Of a stretch of 64,000 nucleotides of DNA, positions 21,501 through 33,400 are shown piece after piece. This stretch comes from Blattamonas nauphoetae (lineage: Eukaryota; Preaxostyla; Oxymonadida). The stretch's first letter is position 1, and each line of letters opens with the position of its first letter. Location: positions 186,001 through 250,000 of the forward strand of contig JARBJD010000002.1 in NCBI GenBank assembly GCA_033064195.1, written 5' to 3'. The translations under genes and the position numbers were made by a program. Under the pieces are notes generated by a model. It was not told where the DNA came from. It saw nothing but the letters and a program-made list of their open reading frames with translations, and ran no database searches.

Positions 21501-23292
21501 GCAGTCCGGACAACAATATAATCCCCTGTTTCCCCTCGCTTTTCCTCCACCTCCGCCAGCTATGATCAAAAATCGATACACCCAAATTCTCGCAGAAACC
21601 AGCATGCGCATTCTTCTCATTCTGCTCAAACGTCTCAAACAGCTTAGTCGCGCCATTTTCGACTACTTCTGTCTGTCCATGGTTGATCGGAATGGCGTCC
21701 TGCTGTTGGTCAAAGTCATCAATGCCTTCGCCGACCCCGCCACAATCCCAACTCTGTTCCAGGACTCTGAAGTCTGCTTCTTCGACACATTTGTCTATCC
21801 GATGTCTGTCACGTTTGCAACCACGGGTGATGCTGCACTCGTCTGCTCAAACAGCGCCATTCAGGCCATTTCTCAAGATCCGACACTAATTTTTGTTTAT
21901 GGCCCGGATGAGATGAAGGGGACTGATGAAAGCGAATCACCTCGCCTTCATCTTCCGGACACGTTCGTCACTGCCAAACATCTTCGAAGGGATGTCCAAC
22001 AACGAGCCGAATCTCACCACAATTTTTTCCGTGGAAGAGATTTTTCAAAAGACCAGCAATCAATCACACTCCTTTCGGACTCAGTCGTTCAGAAGGATAA
22101 AGAAGAAAATCACTTTCAGTCGACAATCAGGCCACTCCCAGAAGCCTTCTCCACGTTGTTCGAAGAGCAGTGGTATGTGAAGAGGTACAGACGGTTGATG
22201 GAGCACCCACACTCCAAAGGGTTCATTGGGCACACACCTGCCTTCTACGATCGCTCCGAGTTCTCAACAGCAGTGAAGATCAAGACACTTTCATCTCAAG
22301 ACCTTGACAGTCTCCAACACACAGCCAATACTCTTCTGTTGCACAGTGACCCACAATCTCGTCCCATTTCGTCTGCCATCTTTCTCAAGACACATTCTGG
22401 AGTGCCTTACATCGTCGATGCTGTTGTCCCACAAATCGATTATGCTTTTCAACGACCTGACAGTCCACAATCACTTCCGCCTTCTGAAACATCAACACTG
22501 CTGAGAAAACTGTACCTCCACCATGATGATGGGGATCTCCCCGAAGGCTTTGACGCTGTTGTCCCACCACCACCGACGATATTATCGGAAGCATACCAAG
22601 CTCGAGCCTTTATGATGATGGTCAGTCAAGTCCTCCCCAAAAACCCATCTGTGAACACGAATCGGAAGAGTGGTGTCCCGTTCATTTATTTGGTCTCTCG
22701 CCAGGACAGTGAAGCTGACCTCTTCCCCGCATGCAACGAAATCCTCGCCAATCCTCCCCACTCAAACCTGCACTCTCGGAACGCTCTTCTCCGCTTTTCA
22801 GACCATACGACAGTTAGTATCGTGCTGCTGGGGATGAGGCTGCTGCAGAAGATTGTGCGAGACTACCCATCGCGAATGAAGTGGCTGCATCTCTACAAAG
22901 CAAACAACCTCCTCAACACCTTCCGCAAGATCGCTATCCCTTCCATCCAACTCGCTCGCCATAAACTTTTCCGAACATCGATGCCTCTATCTGGAAAACT
23001 TCCCACCGAACAGAATTCCACAACCATCTCAGCGATGTATCTGGGCCTTCCTCTCAAGCTCTGTGATCCGTGGCTCACTATGCTTACAGTTATGGACGTT
23101 GAACAAATCCCAGAAAAGACTTACGATGAAAAGCGGCAGGTCATAAAGAATGCCACTGACTTCAATCTTCGCGCACCTGAGTCAATCCGGGAATATGACA
23201 ATGATGTTGCTGATTTAGGAGCGAAAATGGGAGTGGATATCAATGATCCTGCACAAAAGTTGGTTTTAGGACTAACAGCACCGGAGATTTGA
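18532..23292 (+). CDS. STRIP/FAM40 (Far11-like) STRIPAK complex protein
   Basis: STRIP proteins scaffold the STRIPAK phosphatase/kinase complex controlling cell shape and growth. This is an intron-free frame of 1586 codons from ATG 18532. The C-terminal segment (about residues 1440-1530) carries the family hallmark: a helix ending in HKLFRTS, then TTISAMYLGLPLKLCDPW, equivalent to the 'MKTMSAIYLKVRHRLNDDW' region of metazoan STRIP1/2. The N-terminal 100 residues resemble the N1221 helical domain. Long Pro/Ser-rich inserts make it about twice the usual length. Residues 914-967 hold seven cysteines (including CTCSLC), not a family feature I know. It is divergent from the WDR55-like gene with only about 80 bp between them. 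Confidence 0.72.
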   Translation: MTIFVRLMEPLHWGDIPKKETSFSFGNYEPSDIHDFWSELSRFETAGDLHHISDLGFLHQFLQAHDKRLTSINIAVSTIFENCIEAPFYERAPLFSALLSLSQGCPHIPHALQTQNLSQLSNTPRRPLKVNRKLAAYTNKCLFTLDRFQTLVNELKWTCVEFLQFPYSSDRRTEVINHFQSNTTSQTVHETIGADVPPPTMMVYRYCPHCLSHHLSTILTLLYNVVMFNRYDSNCATILSHPVPLSTDVRELYFGCESIHLEPSSLTTFLSQLVIYVSTVNTNEAPDANETRRSKYPFPLVPLRKILLLLEKMLLFSFSKERDHTLDQSNLSFSQFADVSTSLTFPTFTVDQPEELPKQQKWDGSKPVDVFAQVKAMKDQPMSATSFTSPLHFKILGDLSDQQDNEPFEQFKLKSRSLYSPPMTLNSNLPLDYALVFESPSKVHPMLQYRNTKKSLLLPSPRLSPLDAISSFPHQVNVPVPSSPLPIPVFSSADPEITPVKKDQRPEDLAVSNVNRKHIGQNFFCLTQTDSTLPKSYTNRIFSLEFQSRTSPEQTSQRLFRTPLASQPFNAFLPELSRNQKHRSSLFTEILKPDHKTQDSPFYTVPRPLSPPLFANRSNPVLLMSVYDNLIASQEQRPDRFPLLFAPNYVIPSLYEMMHVIKANLTTFVAPREFYFPAQLIKEWGIIGGKPQPLPEKDKYQLMTKDELALLLAPFNIKVAAVPAQSTTPPVNDLDPLIDLPINPSPEQMEDDPFAPCITPNYVTTLNQSFIPLTPLEPLKISDAGLSSSQPSAVESLEKPSGTEIDLSGGTVSLPPPPVLTLKEQHSLIMSRPTQANHSFIEYASLIPLSASQLIYSLLRTILLALSAFVPEQNQQFTEKEFPQVKPDTQAHKNQQTPSQQNPEATEGKKHGWCVDAECTGLHCSTFAKPKMTTPGLVIGSYTTSEGTIQDFCYIRDKDHRCTCSLCRDPPPPPETYSPSTPLFSPRDSSQSGQQYNPLFPLAFPPPPPAMIKNRYTQILAETSMRILLILLKRLKQLSRAIFDYFCLSMVDRNGVLLLVKVINAFADPATIPTLFQDSEVCFFDTFVYPMSVTFATTGDAALVCSNSAIQAISQDPTLIFVYGPDEMKGTDESESPRLHLPDTFVTAKHLRRDVQQRAESHHNFFRGRDFSKDQQSITLLSDSVVQKDKEENHFQSTIRPLPEAFSTLFEEQWYVKRYRRLMEHPHSKGFIGHTPAFYDRSEFSTAVKIKTLSSQDLDSLQHTANTLLLHSDPQSRPISSAIFLKTHSGVPYIVDAVVPQIDYAFQRPDSPQSLPPSETSTLLRKLYLHHDDGDLPEGFDAVVPPPPTILSEAYQARAFMMMVSQVLPKNPSVNTNRKSGVPFIYLVSRQDSEADLFPACNEILANPPHSNLHSRNALLRFSDHTTVSIVLLGMRLLQKIVRDYPSRMKWLHLYKANNLLNTFRKIAIPSIQLARHKLFRTSMPLSGKLPTEQNSTTISAMYLGLPLKLCDPWLTMLTVMDVEQIPEKTYDEKRQVIKNATDFNLRAPESIREYDNDVADLGAKMGVDINDPAQKLVLGLTAPEI

Positions 23293-23445
23293 GGACTTAT
23301 GGTGGACTCGATTTTAACCAATTTCTCGTCTATTCTCTTCTCGATTCACTTGCACATTTCATTGTATCTCTTTTCAACGTGATTATTTTTAAGCTTAGAA
23401 CGACTCCAAGTTTGAGAAACAAAGTATGGCCCATACTTATTCAAA

Positions 23446-24346
23446 ATGAATTCCCTCATTCTCTCTCAAACTCAAGCTATTCAGTTATCGGCTTCGCGAA
23501 TCATGAATCTCCAGTCTGATATTGGCAAGTATCAAGAACTCCACACTGTTCTAACCAATATGATGTCAACAACCAAAGTCCAGACATTTATCCCTCTAGG
23601 CTCCAAAGCCTTTGTTCCAGGGGTTCTAAAACATACAAATGAAATCAAAGTTTACATAGGATGTGATCTCTATGTTTTGAAAACCGCGAAGGGTGCGCTT
23701 GATGTTGTTCAAAGGCGAATGGACAAACTCCAGTTATCAATCAATGAAGAAAAGCAAACACTCGAGACAATGAGGTTGAACATGAAACAAACGTTGTCTA
23801 CTATCAAAACTGCCCTTCCATCAGATTCTCATCAGCCACAAACTCACATTGATCCTGCCGGATTCTTACAGATCGAAGAATTCGAGGACACTGAGAGCAA
23901 TCACCAGAAAAATCAGCAAACTCCAATACCAACGCAGTCTCCTCCGAGTGCACCATTCACTGAACAAGAAAAAGTTGAATTGAATCAACTTTTAGCGAAA
24001 TATGAAGCATTAGAAAAGGATGAATCAAACCAACGTATTCCCAAACCAACGACTCAAAAACAACCACATCAGGGTCAGCAACATATCCAAGATGGATCCT
24101 CGACAAGCAGTGTGGAAATGAGCGCCTCATCCAATACAACTCAACATCAATCTCATACTCCTCTCCCTTCAATACCTCCATCAACTCAAACGAAAACACT
24201 TGATGTAGATCCTCCAACTTCTTCTGTACGGCCCAAAACCGTTGCTCAACCTCCTCATAATGCAGCATTCAGTGGATTGGTTTGTAATATTCTTTCTTCT
24301 ATCGAATGAACAGGTTATTGAACATGATGATAGCGATGATGACTGA
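23446..24346 (+). CDS. URI-like unconventional prefoldin
   Basis: URI is an alpha-type prefoldin that binds RPB5 and works in the R2TP/prefoldin-like complex and TOR-linked signalling. Exons 23446-24279 and 24314-24346 sum to 289 codons; the intron is 34 nt (GTTTGT...AACAG). Residues 1-125 form the prefoldin hairpin: two coiled coils flanking FIPLGSKAFVPGVLKHTNE and a strand IKVYIGCDLY, which closely follows URI1. The rest is a Gln/Ser/Pro-rich linker. The spliced C-terminus, AAFSGLVIEHD then an Asp/Ser-rich end, resembles the conserved short URI C-terminal box. Without splicing the tail would be lost. Confidence 0.8.
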
Positions 24347-24701
24347 TTTCAGTTGTTTATGTGGATATCAGGGGATATTGAGGCAATACCAGCCCTTATC
24401 TCCGATTTCCTGGGAACACCTTTCTCATTCATAGCTTTCCTGCACGAATCAAAGAAAATAAAAATGAAATCGACATTTGCATGTGACTGATGTTCATTTC
24501 ATTGCATTTTAACGTTTCAAACTGTCTATTTCTCGACATTGTTGATGTGTTGTTAAACACGTCCTGTACGCTCAAGAAACGAAGGTTTTGTGTTCATCTT
24601 CACAAAATCCATGTTCAACGAATGGTATTAATTCCGTCAACAGGGTGCGTGTGTGTTCGTAGAATTCACAATGATATCAAGAGAATTTGGTCCTGATCCT
24701 G

Positions 24702-26658
24702 ATGTCCTTCCTCTCCGACCCTCAATTTGATGGAACGTCAACATTATTTGATGGGTTTTTAGCATGCTATTTGGATCAGAATCCTGTTCCTGTTTTAGAT
24801 GGCGGACCCTCAACGGATCTCTCTCAATCCTATCTTACCATGCATTTCAAATCAACTGTAATAAAACCTAAAAAGATTCATTCATACTTCTATCATAAAG
24901 ATCTCTCGTCTAAAATTATCAAGCAGCTTGTCTTTCCAGAAGCAGAATCTCGATTGCACAAACTTAAGTTTTCCCCGTTTGATCAAATATACTTTGTCTA
25001 ATTGCTCTTTATACTCTTCTCATGTGCATTTTAGAGAAAGATACGTTTCTTGTTGCGTGAGAAATATTATTGGAGAGTTTTGGGTCTACACATTCAGAAC
25101 TCCACTCCCTTCTCTTCCAACGATGATTATATCGCTTTCATTTGTCACACACAACTTTTCGATGGCGTTTTATTTCTCACTACTGGACTCACTCTTCCAT
25201 TCACTCCAATTTTCACTCGAAGGACAAGACATGTCACCATTCTCATCGTTCAACCCTATTTCAACACTAGATGCGGAGCTCAAATTTTCAATTCCAATGC
25301 TTCTCGAAAAATATTCTTATCCCAAACCTGGCGAATCGATATCCTTGTCTCTCCGTGGGCTCACCCACGAATCATTTGCAGTCGTTCATCGTCCTCTCGA
25401 ACATCTTGGGATATCCCTTGATCTCACCCCGATTTCAATACTTCAAAATCTAACACCTCAAGACTTTTTGTCCATTGACACCGCCCTATTGATGGGACAG
25501 AGTGTTTGTGTGGTTGGAGAGTCACTAAGAGAAATTTCCATCCTTTGTGTTCTTCTCCGATATATGTTGTATCCTTTTAAGTGGAGTACAGTATTTTTCC
25601 CCACCTTTCCTGTTGTCCAACTCCTGAATCTCGAAGCTCCATCTCCGATGGTTGTGGGACTCCTCCGACAGGATTTTAAGGGGAGCGAGGAATATCTTGG
25701 GCGGTTTATTGTGATTGATATGCTGGAGAGATGTGTGTACTACCCTCACAACACCGAGGAACTTGAAGATATCATGATTCTCCCCAATGCCCACCAACTC
25801 TTCCACAACGCACCGTCCATCCCGCCTCCAAGCAATCGATTCTCCTCCACACATCTTCATCTTCCAGTGAAGTTCTTCCAGACAACTGCTCCTGCTGTTC
25901 TTCGCCCACAATTCCATCCATTTTACAACATGGCTCTGGTGAAAATCAAGGAGTTGTCGACCCTTCCTCCTCCGTCGTCTGACACACTCTCTCCCCTCGG
26001 CAACAAGTCAGGGTCCAACATCTTCCTTCGCCTGCTGTACATTATGTGTGTGTACCATGCAGGGCTGATCATGGAGTGGCGGTATGCGTGTCGAGGTGCT
26101 GTGCTCGACATCGACGCCCTAATCAGCCTCACCGAAAAGACAATCACAGACGACGTCCTTTGTCATGCTGCGGGCAAAGACGATGTTGTGCACTTCAGTA
26201 CTCTTGACATTGGGACTGCGGTCAACCCGTTGGACATTGTGGAACTAACCAGGAAGTTCTACCAAGTCTTGTTCGATTCGGCGTCTGTACATGACCTGTG
26301 CTTTGACTGCATACAACTGCAAAAGGTTGGGGAGCGGACATTCTCGTTCCCGATGGGGGAAATCCTTGAAGGGAAGCTGAGTGATTCTCAGTTGTCCAAA
26401 TCCACCGTTCTCAAAGAAAAAGTGCGGAGGCATACCGAGTTGGAAGATGCTCTTGATTTGGAGCCATCAGCGTCCCCACCACAAAAGAATCCACACGCAG
26501 TCTCTCCACAACAGAGAGTCTTCCTCGCGTGTGTTAACAAGCTCATTGACAGGATCCAAGTTTGTCTCAACGAAGCGTCACTCCTCGATGCGTCGCCCAA
26601 ATTGAATCCTTTCGAAATGAGGGCCTTCGATAATTGGCTCCAACTGACGCTCCAATAA
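24702..26658 (+). CDS. DENN-domain protein (Rab GEF type)
   Basis: DENN proteins are exchange factors for Rab GTPases. Exons 24702-24967 and 25035-26658 sum to 630 codons in phase; the 67-nt intron (GTTTTC...TTTTAG) is required. Residues 1-170 form the uDENN part (LFDGFLACYLDQNPVP near the start; an isoleucine/serine strand before a helix). The cDENN core is clear at about residues 225-300: a 'VVGESLREISILCVLL' helix, PFKW, then LLNLEAPSPMVVGL, the classic 'L-E-A-P-x-P-x-x-x-G' strand. A dDENN helical region follows, and residues about 520-560 are an acidic linker. The subfamily and Rab partner cannot be assigned. Confidence 0.82.
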
Positions 26659-26753
26659 CCATTTTTCTTTTTGCCCTTTTCATTTCTCTACCTTTTGGTG
26701 TTTGTATGCTCTTTCGAGACGAGGTCGAGATGAGACAATCCTGGGTGAAGTGG

Positions 26754-27939
26754 CTAAACTCTGAATCCTGAGATTGGGTGTTGATATTGCACCCAAACAA
26801 GCGGCGGTGGTTCGTTTGAAGGTGTTTCATCAACAACCATCCCGTCTGACACGTCATCCTCTGTTGGCGTTTGGAAGGATGAATCGAACTGTTGAAAGAC
26901 ATCGAATCCACTTTGGGAGAAGAGAGAGTCTTCCTCAGAATGAGATTGTTGGGCCGTGCTAAGAGAGAACACGATTGAGACAAACTGTTTCCGTTTCCTC
27001 ACTCTTTCTTCTCTCTCTTGTCGTCGATTATATGCCAGCAAGCGAACCTGTGCGACTTCCTCATTCAATCCTTCTGTCAGACGAGACATTGCGAGCAGTT
27101 TTCGAGGATCCCGAAGGCAATTTCGATCGAAAAAGGGAAAGTGTTTGAGATGGAAATGTGGGGGAAGAGAGGCTCCAGAGGATATGTGTGCGAAGAGGAA
27201 CAGTTTGTGGATTTCTGAGAAGTCATTAAGAGAGAATGAGGTGGCCATACTAGAGCAAGGTGGAAGAGATGAAATGTTCTGAAGAACCGAAAATACGACT
27301 CGACGCGTGTTTTCATTTGTATCTTTTTGGGTTGTGGAAAGGATTGGACTGAATAAAAAAATGAAACTAAGAAATCGGAAACTTTTGATCAAAAAAGATT
27401 GTGTAACGCTCAATCAAGAGTGACGGTGTGGTACCCAAACCAAGAACAACACACGTCACTCGACGAGGGTACGGAGTTCCAGATTCGTCTGATTGACAGA
27501 ATAAGAGTTTGAGGGAATCTGCCATCTGTGTAGCGTCGCGAACGAACTTAAAACAAGATATATGAAATGTGGATGGTATACCTTGATCGATCTACGTTCC
27601 TGTGTGGTTTTTGGGCGTTCGAAAGTCTGGTCGATGAGAAAGTTGAAAAAAAGCGCAATGCAAACGTTAACATATTTAAGAAGTGATTCATATGTGTCTG
27701 GAATTTGTTGTCGAAGATAAAGAATGTTGAATATTGCAGATTGGAGCATCTGAGAACAGCATTCTGAGCTGATTGGATATTGAACAGTGATTGGGATATC
27801 TATGAGAGAAGTCATAAGAAATTTCCCTAAGAAGCTCGATAAAGTGTCCCTGTTTTACTAGTGATGGATAGATATGTATCAGGGCTGGTTCGAAAAAAAG
27901 TGTGGTCCCTCTTGGAAACTGTTTGATATTCTGATTCAT
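26754..27939 (-). CDS. HORMA-domain-like protein (REV7/MAD2L2-like), 5' end unresolved
   Basis: HORMA proteins bind partners by closing a safety-belt loop; REV7 serves polymerase zeta and shieldin. Minus-strand exons connect in this order: a segment with LQSAIFNILYLRQQIPDTYE (27770-27690), matching the HORMA 'AIHLILYVREVYP' helix; a short exon ERPKTTQERRSIK; an exon with a helix and RVTCVVLGL...IERYTI (27540-27370), matching the 'VVVVIL...VERFVFEI' strands; then an exon with a long charged helix ending at a stop at 26754. A 27-nt possible intron near 26965 is frame-neutral. The first exon is not settled: an ATG at 27939 is available but the junction phase is unclear. REV7 versus another HORMA class is a guess. 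Confidence 0.5.
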
Positions 27940-28011
27940 ATATATCTTTATTCTCTTTTTGGACCATAGTTAGCTCAAACAAGACCCGTTCTGAGATCAT
28001 TATCGGCACAT

Positions 28012-29814
28012 ATGGCTCCAAAATCTGTGACATCAAAAACTCGGATTTCTCTGAGCTCCATCCTCTCATCAACTTTGCTCATCATACTACTGAAAGGGGC
28101 GACTTTTTTTGTAAGCTTTAAGTTTTCGAGGGTTGTGAAACCAGACATATTAGGCGTCTGCCACCAACATTAATTCATGTGTGCCTAGATTGTTTCAACA
28201 TTTGATCTGCTCTGTCAAATTGCGATGAGTCTCGTCGTAGAACCAATTCGAACATATTCATTCCGGGCTCAACTCTATCGGTATCCAATTTTCATGGTTT
28301 CCTGACATCGTCAAATATTTCTTGTTCATAGCTCATCATCACCTCATGAAACCAGAGAAACCCATGGAAAACTCATCATGCTATCCGGAATTCTATTTGT
28401 TCCTGTCTTAAGCTGTTTGTCTGATCTCGAACTCATTCTCCTCCAGTATGGTACGCTGTACTCCGCCCAAAAGTCCCATCCGAACTTCAATCTCCCTTGA
28501 TTGATGTCCCATATTGTATTTCTTAGTGTTTTCACTTTCTCAGTTCTTAGTTGCGTGTTTAACATCCTTGACAACCCTCTATACATACTCTCCCAAACGA
28601 AAAACCATCGCTTCCTTGCTTCTCTCAGCGAAGCCCTCTCACATTTCATTGGACAAATCTTCATTTCACTCCAGGCAACTGGAGAATCGACTGATTTTGT
28701 TGTGATCTCACAAGCACGTCTTCTCGAAGCTTTTCTCTCCTTCATCCTCCTTCTTTCTCTGTTGATGTTCACATTTTCCCGCAAGAACCCTTCCAAAAGC
28801 ACGACAGACAAACCAAACACAGCCTTAACGGCGTCTTCTCTTCTTCCTCTCTTCTCGTCTGGACTAGGAATCAACATGACGGAGCTCCGCACCATCATCT
28901 CCGACTCCTACGCTCGCTCTGCCCTCAACTTCAGTTTCGACACAATGACCAGCAAGCTCCTGACGTTTGAGCAGCAAGGGGTGCTGTCTCAGGCAAAGCG
29001 TATTTTGGCGTTGATTGCTTCGATGGTCTTCGCTCCGGCCGAAAGACGAGTTTTTGAGGAGCTGTCGAAAGTGGCCCATTCGACGTCGCAGAAAGGAAAC
29101 CGACAGAAGGATCTCTTCACTCAGACCACTCGCCTCCTGCGGGCTTCCTTCTACGTCGGATTCCTCTTCTTCCCTTTCCTGACCGCTATCTCACCGGAAG
29201 TAGCGCTGGTCGTTTTTGGTCGTCAGTGGATGGACACAACCGATGTTGTCCAGCTCCAGACACTCTCCTTCGCGTCGATGAGTCTCATGCCTGTGAATGG
29301 AATAGTCGAAGCTGTGGTCCGAGCGACGATGCAGACAGCGTCCCTCACCAAAAACAACATAATCATGACGATCCAATCTGTTGTGATGCTGCCAGTCACG
29401 TTCTGGCTCGGAACGAAGTATCATTCGGTTGGGTTCATCCTCTCCACCATCATCAGCATGGCTTCCCGGATTGTCATCGCATTTGGTGTTTTATGGGCGA
29501 ACAGCCGATTGTTTGGATGCAGTGGAAAGCGACTTGTCCAGAATTCAGTTCCCAACTTCAAAATTGTGAGCATTGTTGCACTTATTTCTGTCATTCTTCT
29601 CTCCCTCCGCACGTCGATCGTCCAGGAGCAGTTTGTGTTGTCGTACAGCGACTACCTTTTGGACCAAACAAACACGATCCGCTTCATCTTTGCTGCGTGT
29701 GTGCTTGGGATCTTGTACCTTGCGTCAATGTCTGTTCTCTTTTCATTCACGCCTCTCAGTGTTCTCTTTGACCGTGAACTTTACTCCATCATTCGTGGAA
29801 GAACTCCGCTATAG
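28012..29814 (+). CDS. RFT1: RFT1, dolichol-linked oligosaccharide flippase-associated membrane protein
   Basis: RFT1 is an ER multi-pass protein needed for use of Man5GlcNAc2-PP-dolichol in N-glycosylation. Four exons (28012-28155, 28189-28280, 28332-28450, 28544-29814) give 542 codons, 541 residues, the same length as the human protein. Family features are the first helix region GATFFVSFKFSRVVKPDILG, the 'NPLYILSQ' segment, and the central loop ending with VVFGRQW followed by helices with 'FASMSLMPVNGIVEA'. About ten or more hydrophobic segments are present. The 92-nt third intron starts GTACGC, an atypical donor, but it is the only one that keeps the frame. It is divergent from the HORMA-like gene with about 75 bp or less between them. 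Confidence 0.85.
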
Positions 29815-30418
29815 TTGCTAAACCTCCAAGTTGATGGAAATGGTTTTATGATGACCAATCTTCATTTTTGAGATCTTGATGAACATTTGTGAATTGTTGT
29901 TCATTCTCTTCACTTTTTGAACATTCAAGACTCGCGTTTCACTTCTTCGAAGAACATCGATTCATGGAAGTCTCTCTCGCCTGAAAACATCCTCCCACTT
30001 GAAAGCGAAGCAGAGAATCGTCCACACGATGATTGACCGATGCAAATTGACGCTGTAATGAAAATTCTGGACTAAATGAAAAGAGATAGATAGTATCAGA
30101 CAATCTACAACTGAGTTGAGTCCTATTTTCTCGGGATCAACCAATAAAGTCCAGAAAACTTGTCGAAAACAACATCGTTGATTCTCTGGAACATTCTGTT
30201 CTCATCTTTAGTCTTTCCTATTGTCACCTTCCTTCAACTTTTTAGACAAATTCTTCAATGAGATGAAGTGGAACAAATACGTTTGACAGAACTTCCGTAA
30301 ACAAGAAAGACAAAAAAGGCTGTTTGAAATGGAAACGGCCAAGAACAGATAACAATGGACTCAAAACCCAAAGTTCCGTTCATTGGCTGATTGTTTCATT
30401 TCAAAGCTATAAAAGAAC
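29815..30418. other. Intergenic region between convergent genes
   Basis: About 600 bp between the stops of RFT1 and the ABC transporter. Only short, low-quality frames occur (the longest about 60 codons at 29962-30144, minus strand). No RNA gene, repeat or strong hairpin was recognised by eye. Confidence 0.5.
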
Positions 30419-33400
30419 TTAATGTGCAGCACTTGCCAAAAGAGAACAAAACGCGGAGTCTGCATTGGACGTAAGATTGGCGGGTGTGTCGTATTCGAGA
30501 AGGAGCCCACCTCCGAGAACCAATATTCGATCAGAATCCATGATTGTGTTGAGTCGATGCGCAATCACAATCACAGTCTTGTCCGAAAACTGCTCTCTGA
30601 TAGTTTTCTGAATCTTCTCGTCTGTTTCCACATCCACACTTGCTGTTGCTTCGTCAAGCACGACGATCTTACAGTTGTTCAGAATCGCACGAGCAAAGCA
30701 CAATAGTTGCCTCTCTCCGGCTGAGAAATTGCTTCCTCCCTCGACAACTTCAGAATCGAGTCCGGCAGGCATGTTGGCAATCACGTCTCTCATTTCAATC
30801 AGATCCAGAACTTCCCAGATCCGATCGTCACTTGCCTTTCCGGCGATGTCCAAGTTGTATCGGACTGATCCTGTGAAGAGAGTGGGGTCTTGAGGAATGA
30901 TTGCAATTGACTGTCGGACTCTGCTCAGGTTAACTTTGGAGATGTCCACTCCATCAATCAAGACGCGGCCGCCGTTTGGTTCTTCGTTCGGATCTGGCTC
31001 AATCGGCTTTCCAGTTTGCATGTCGAATGATTTGGGAATCAGTGTTGGGTCAAGTTCAACAAGACGGAAGAGTGCAAAGAGGAGGGATGATTTTCCTGCT
31101 CCTGTTCGCCCACACACGCCGATCTTCTCGCCTCCTTTAATCTCAAAGTTGACTCCTCTCAGAACGAATGGAAGTCCTGGTCTGTATCTGAATTTCACGT
31201 TCTCAAAAGTCACATCACCACGCTGAGGCCAGCTTTGTTGAACTTTCTCCTTCGATCCCTTCGATTCCTGTGGGAGCTTCCGAGAGTAGAAATCGATTCT
31301 TTCAAACATCGTCATCTTCGCGTCCAAGTCGAGGACGTTGTATCCGATGTATCCGGCTGTTTGAGAGAAGATGGCAGCGGCTGTGATTGAGACACCAAGT
31401 TGAGCGTTGCTCATGAAATTCCATCCAAGAATCACAACGCCTGCCATGAAGCACGATGACACAAGTGAAGTGTAGAGCTGGTTCGAGTTCTTTCCTTCGC
31501 TGAAGAGAACAGTGAGTGTGGTCCAATGGTCGAGAGCCTTGTGGAATCGTTTCCTCCAGACTCCCTGCAGGTTGTAGTTCCGAAGGGTGGTGAGACCAGC
31601 TCCCGACAGGATTTGGGAGTACAAAGAAATGACAGGCGAACGAGCCATCGAATTCTGTCGCATGAGGTTTCGAGATGATCGTTGGAAAACGATGAGGATG
31701 ATGAAATAGACCACCAGAACAGGAAGTCCGACAAACAAGAAGAAGGGAGTGTTGATCGACACAATAACAATCTGCCCGAGCAAGTCTGTCACCTGTCGAA
31801 AGACCAGAGACAAGAATTGAATCAGGGACGTGTCTGTCTGCGAAAGGTCTCCCGAAAATCGGTTCAAAATTCGGCCGACCGGAGTGGTGTCGTAAAACGA
31901 TGGTGGGCATCGGATGACGTGGCTCAGCAGAGTGTCGTGGACGATCTTGTTGGAGCGTTTCGCTCCAGCCGAAACAAAGCACATTCGAAGCATCATCAGG
32001 AAGAGAGCGACGGCGGTCAATAAAGAGTATGATATGATCTTCCATTGATAGTTGATGCCTCCGAAGAATGTGTCGCTGGGGATGGTTGAGAGCCAGAACG
32101 ACTGGAAAGTCGGCATTCCTTCTGCGACGAGGTTGAAGAGAAGAAAGAAGGGAAGAAGAACGACTGGGAACATGGTTGTCAGGAATCGGAGATAGACAAT
32201 TGGTGAGACTCCCTTTGTATTTTGTTCTTCGTCGGATATAATCTCTTTTCCAGCTTCTGCCTCGGCACCGGTTTCAAGGTCTTGAAGAGTGATTTCTTCC
32301 AGTTTTTGGGTTGGTTCAGGTGATGGGGACGGGTCAGGTGTTTCGGATTTGTCTTTGGGAGGATTCTCGGTGATCACGAACCGATCAAAGTTGATTCCCT
32401 TTTCTTTCATTTGCTGATAGCTTCCCTCTGCGACGAGATGGCCATGATTGAGGAGAACAACTTTGTCGGCACGATCAAGAAACTGAAGTTGATTTGTTGT
32501 TAGAATCACTGTCTTCCCTCTGAGGACACCGCATATGCACTCGTTCATCAAAAACTTGGCAACGTGGGCATCAACAGCAGAGAGAGGATCGTCCAGGACG
32601 ATAATGTCCTTGTCCGCATAAACAGCTCTTGCGAGTTGGATCCGAGCCTTCTGGCCTCCACTGAGGTTTCCTCCCTTCTCTCCAATTGCTGTTTGGTCTC
32701 CAGCCGACAGCAATTTGAGGTCAGACACCAGCGAACATGCGCGAACAGTTCGGATGTATTTGTTTTCATCGAATGGAGATCCGAAGACGATATTGTTTCG
32801 AACAGTTGTGTTTGCAATCCACGGAGTTTGTGGGCAGAACGTGATGCTACCGTCAATCGAGACAACACCATTCACTCGATCGATCTCTCCCGTGATGGCC
32901 GCACCAAGCGAGCTTTTTCCGCTTCCAACACCTCCGACAATCATGGTCAGCGAACCCTTCTCAATCCGAACGTTGATGTTTTGGAGGGTGAGATTAGTTG
33001 GGTTAGCTGGCGTGGGTGAAGGTGATAGAGGTTGTGTATTGAAGATGGATTCTGGCTCGTTTTTGCGTGTGGAGGGCTCGATGGGGGGAGATTCGATCGG
33101 ATTGATGGCTGTTGGATTGAACAACGACGATTCATCTTGAGTCTGATTCACGCTTGAGACGGAACCCGTTTCATTTGTTGATTTTGTGTCGTCGACATCA
33201 TTTCCGTTCGCGAGAACCTTTGCCTCTGCCTCCTTCTTGTCACCACCAACGACTTTCAAGGCCGCTGGTGGGTCTGGCCATTTGAACGACCCTTCAGAGA
33301 TCTCCACAGCCACGTTGTGTTCAGACGGTGTGCCTCGTTCCTCAACCTGCATTTCGGGCAGGAGGAGGAATTCTTTGATTCTCTTCGACGACAGATACAC

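Noticed and set aside
27827-28072. Minus-strand ORF of 81 codons
   Set aside because: Antisense to the first exon of RFT1, whose four exons give exactly 541 residues.
28344-28898. 184-codon minus-strand ORF
   Set aside because: Antisense to RFT1 exons; Arg/Lys-rich shadow frame.
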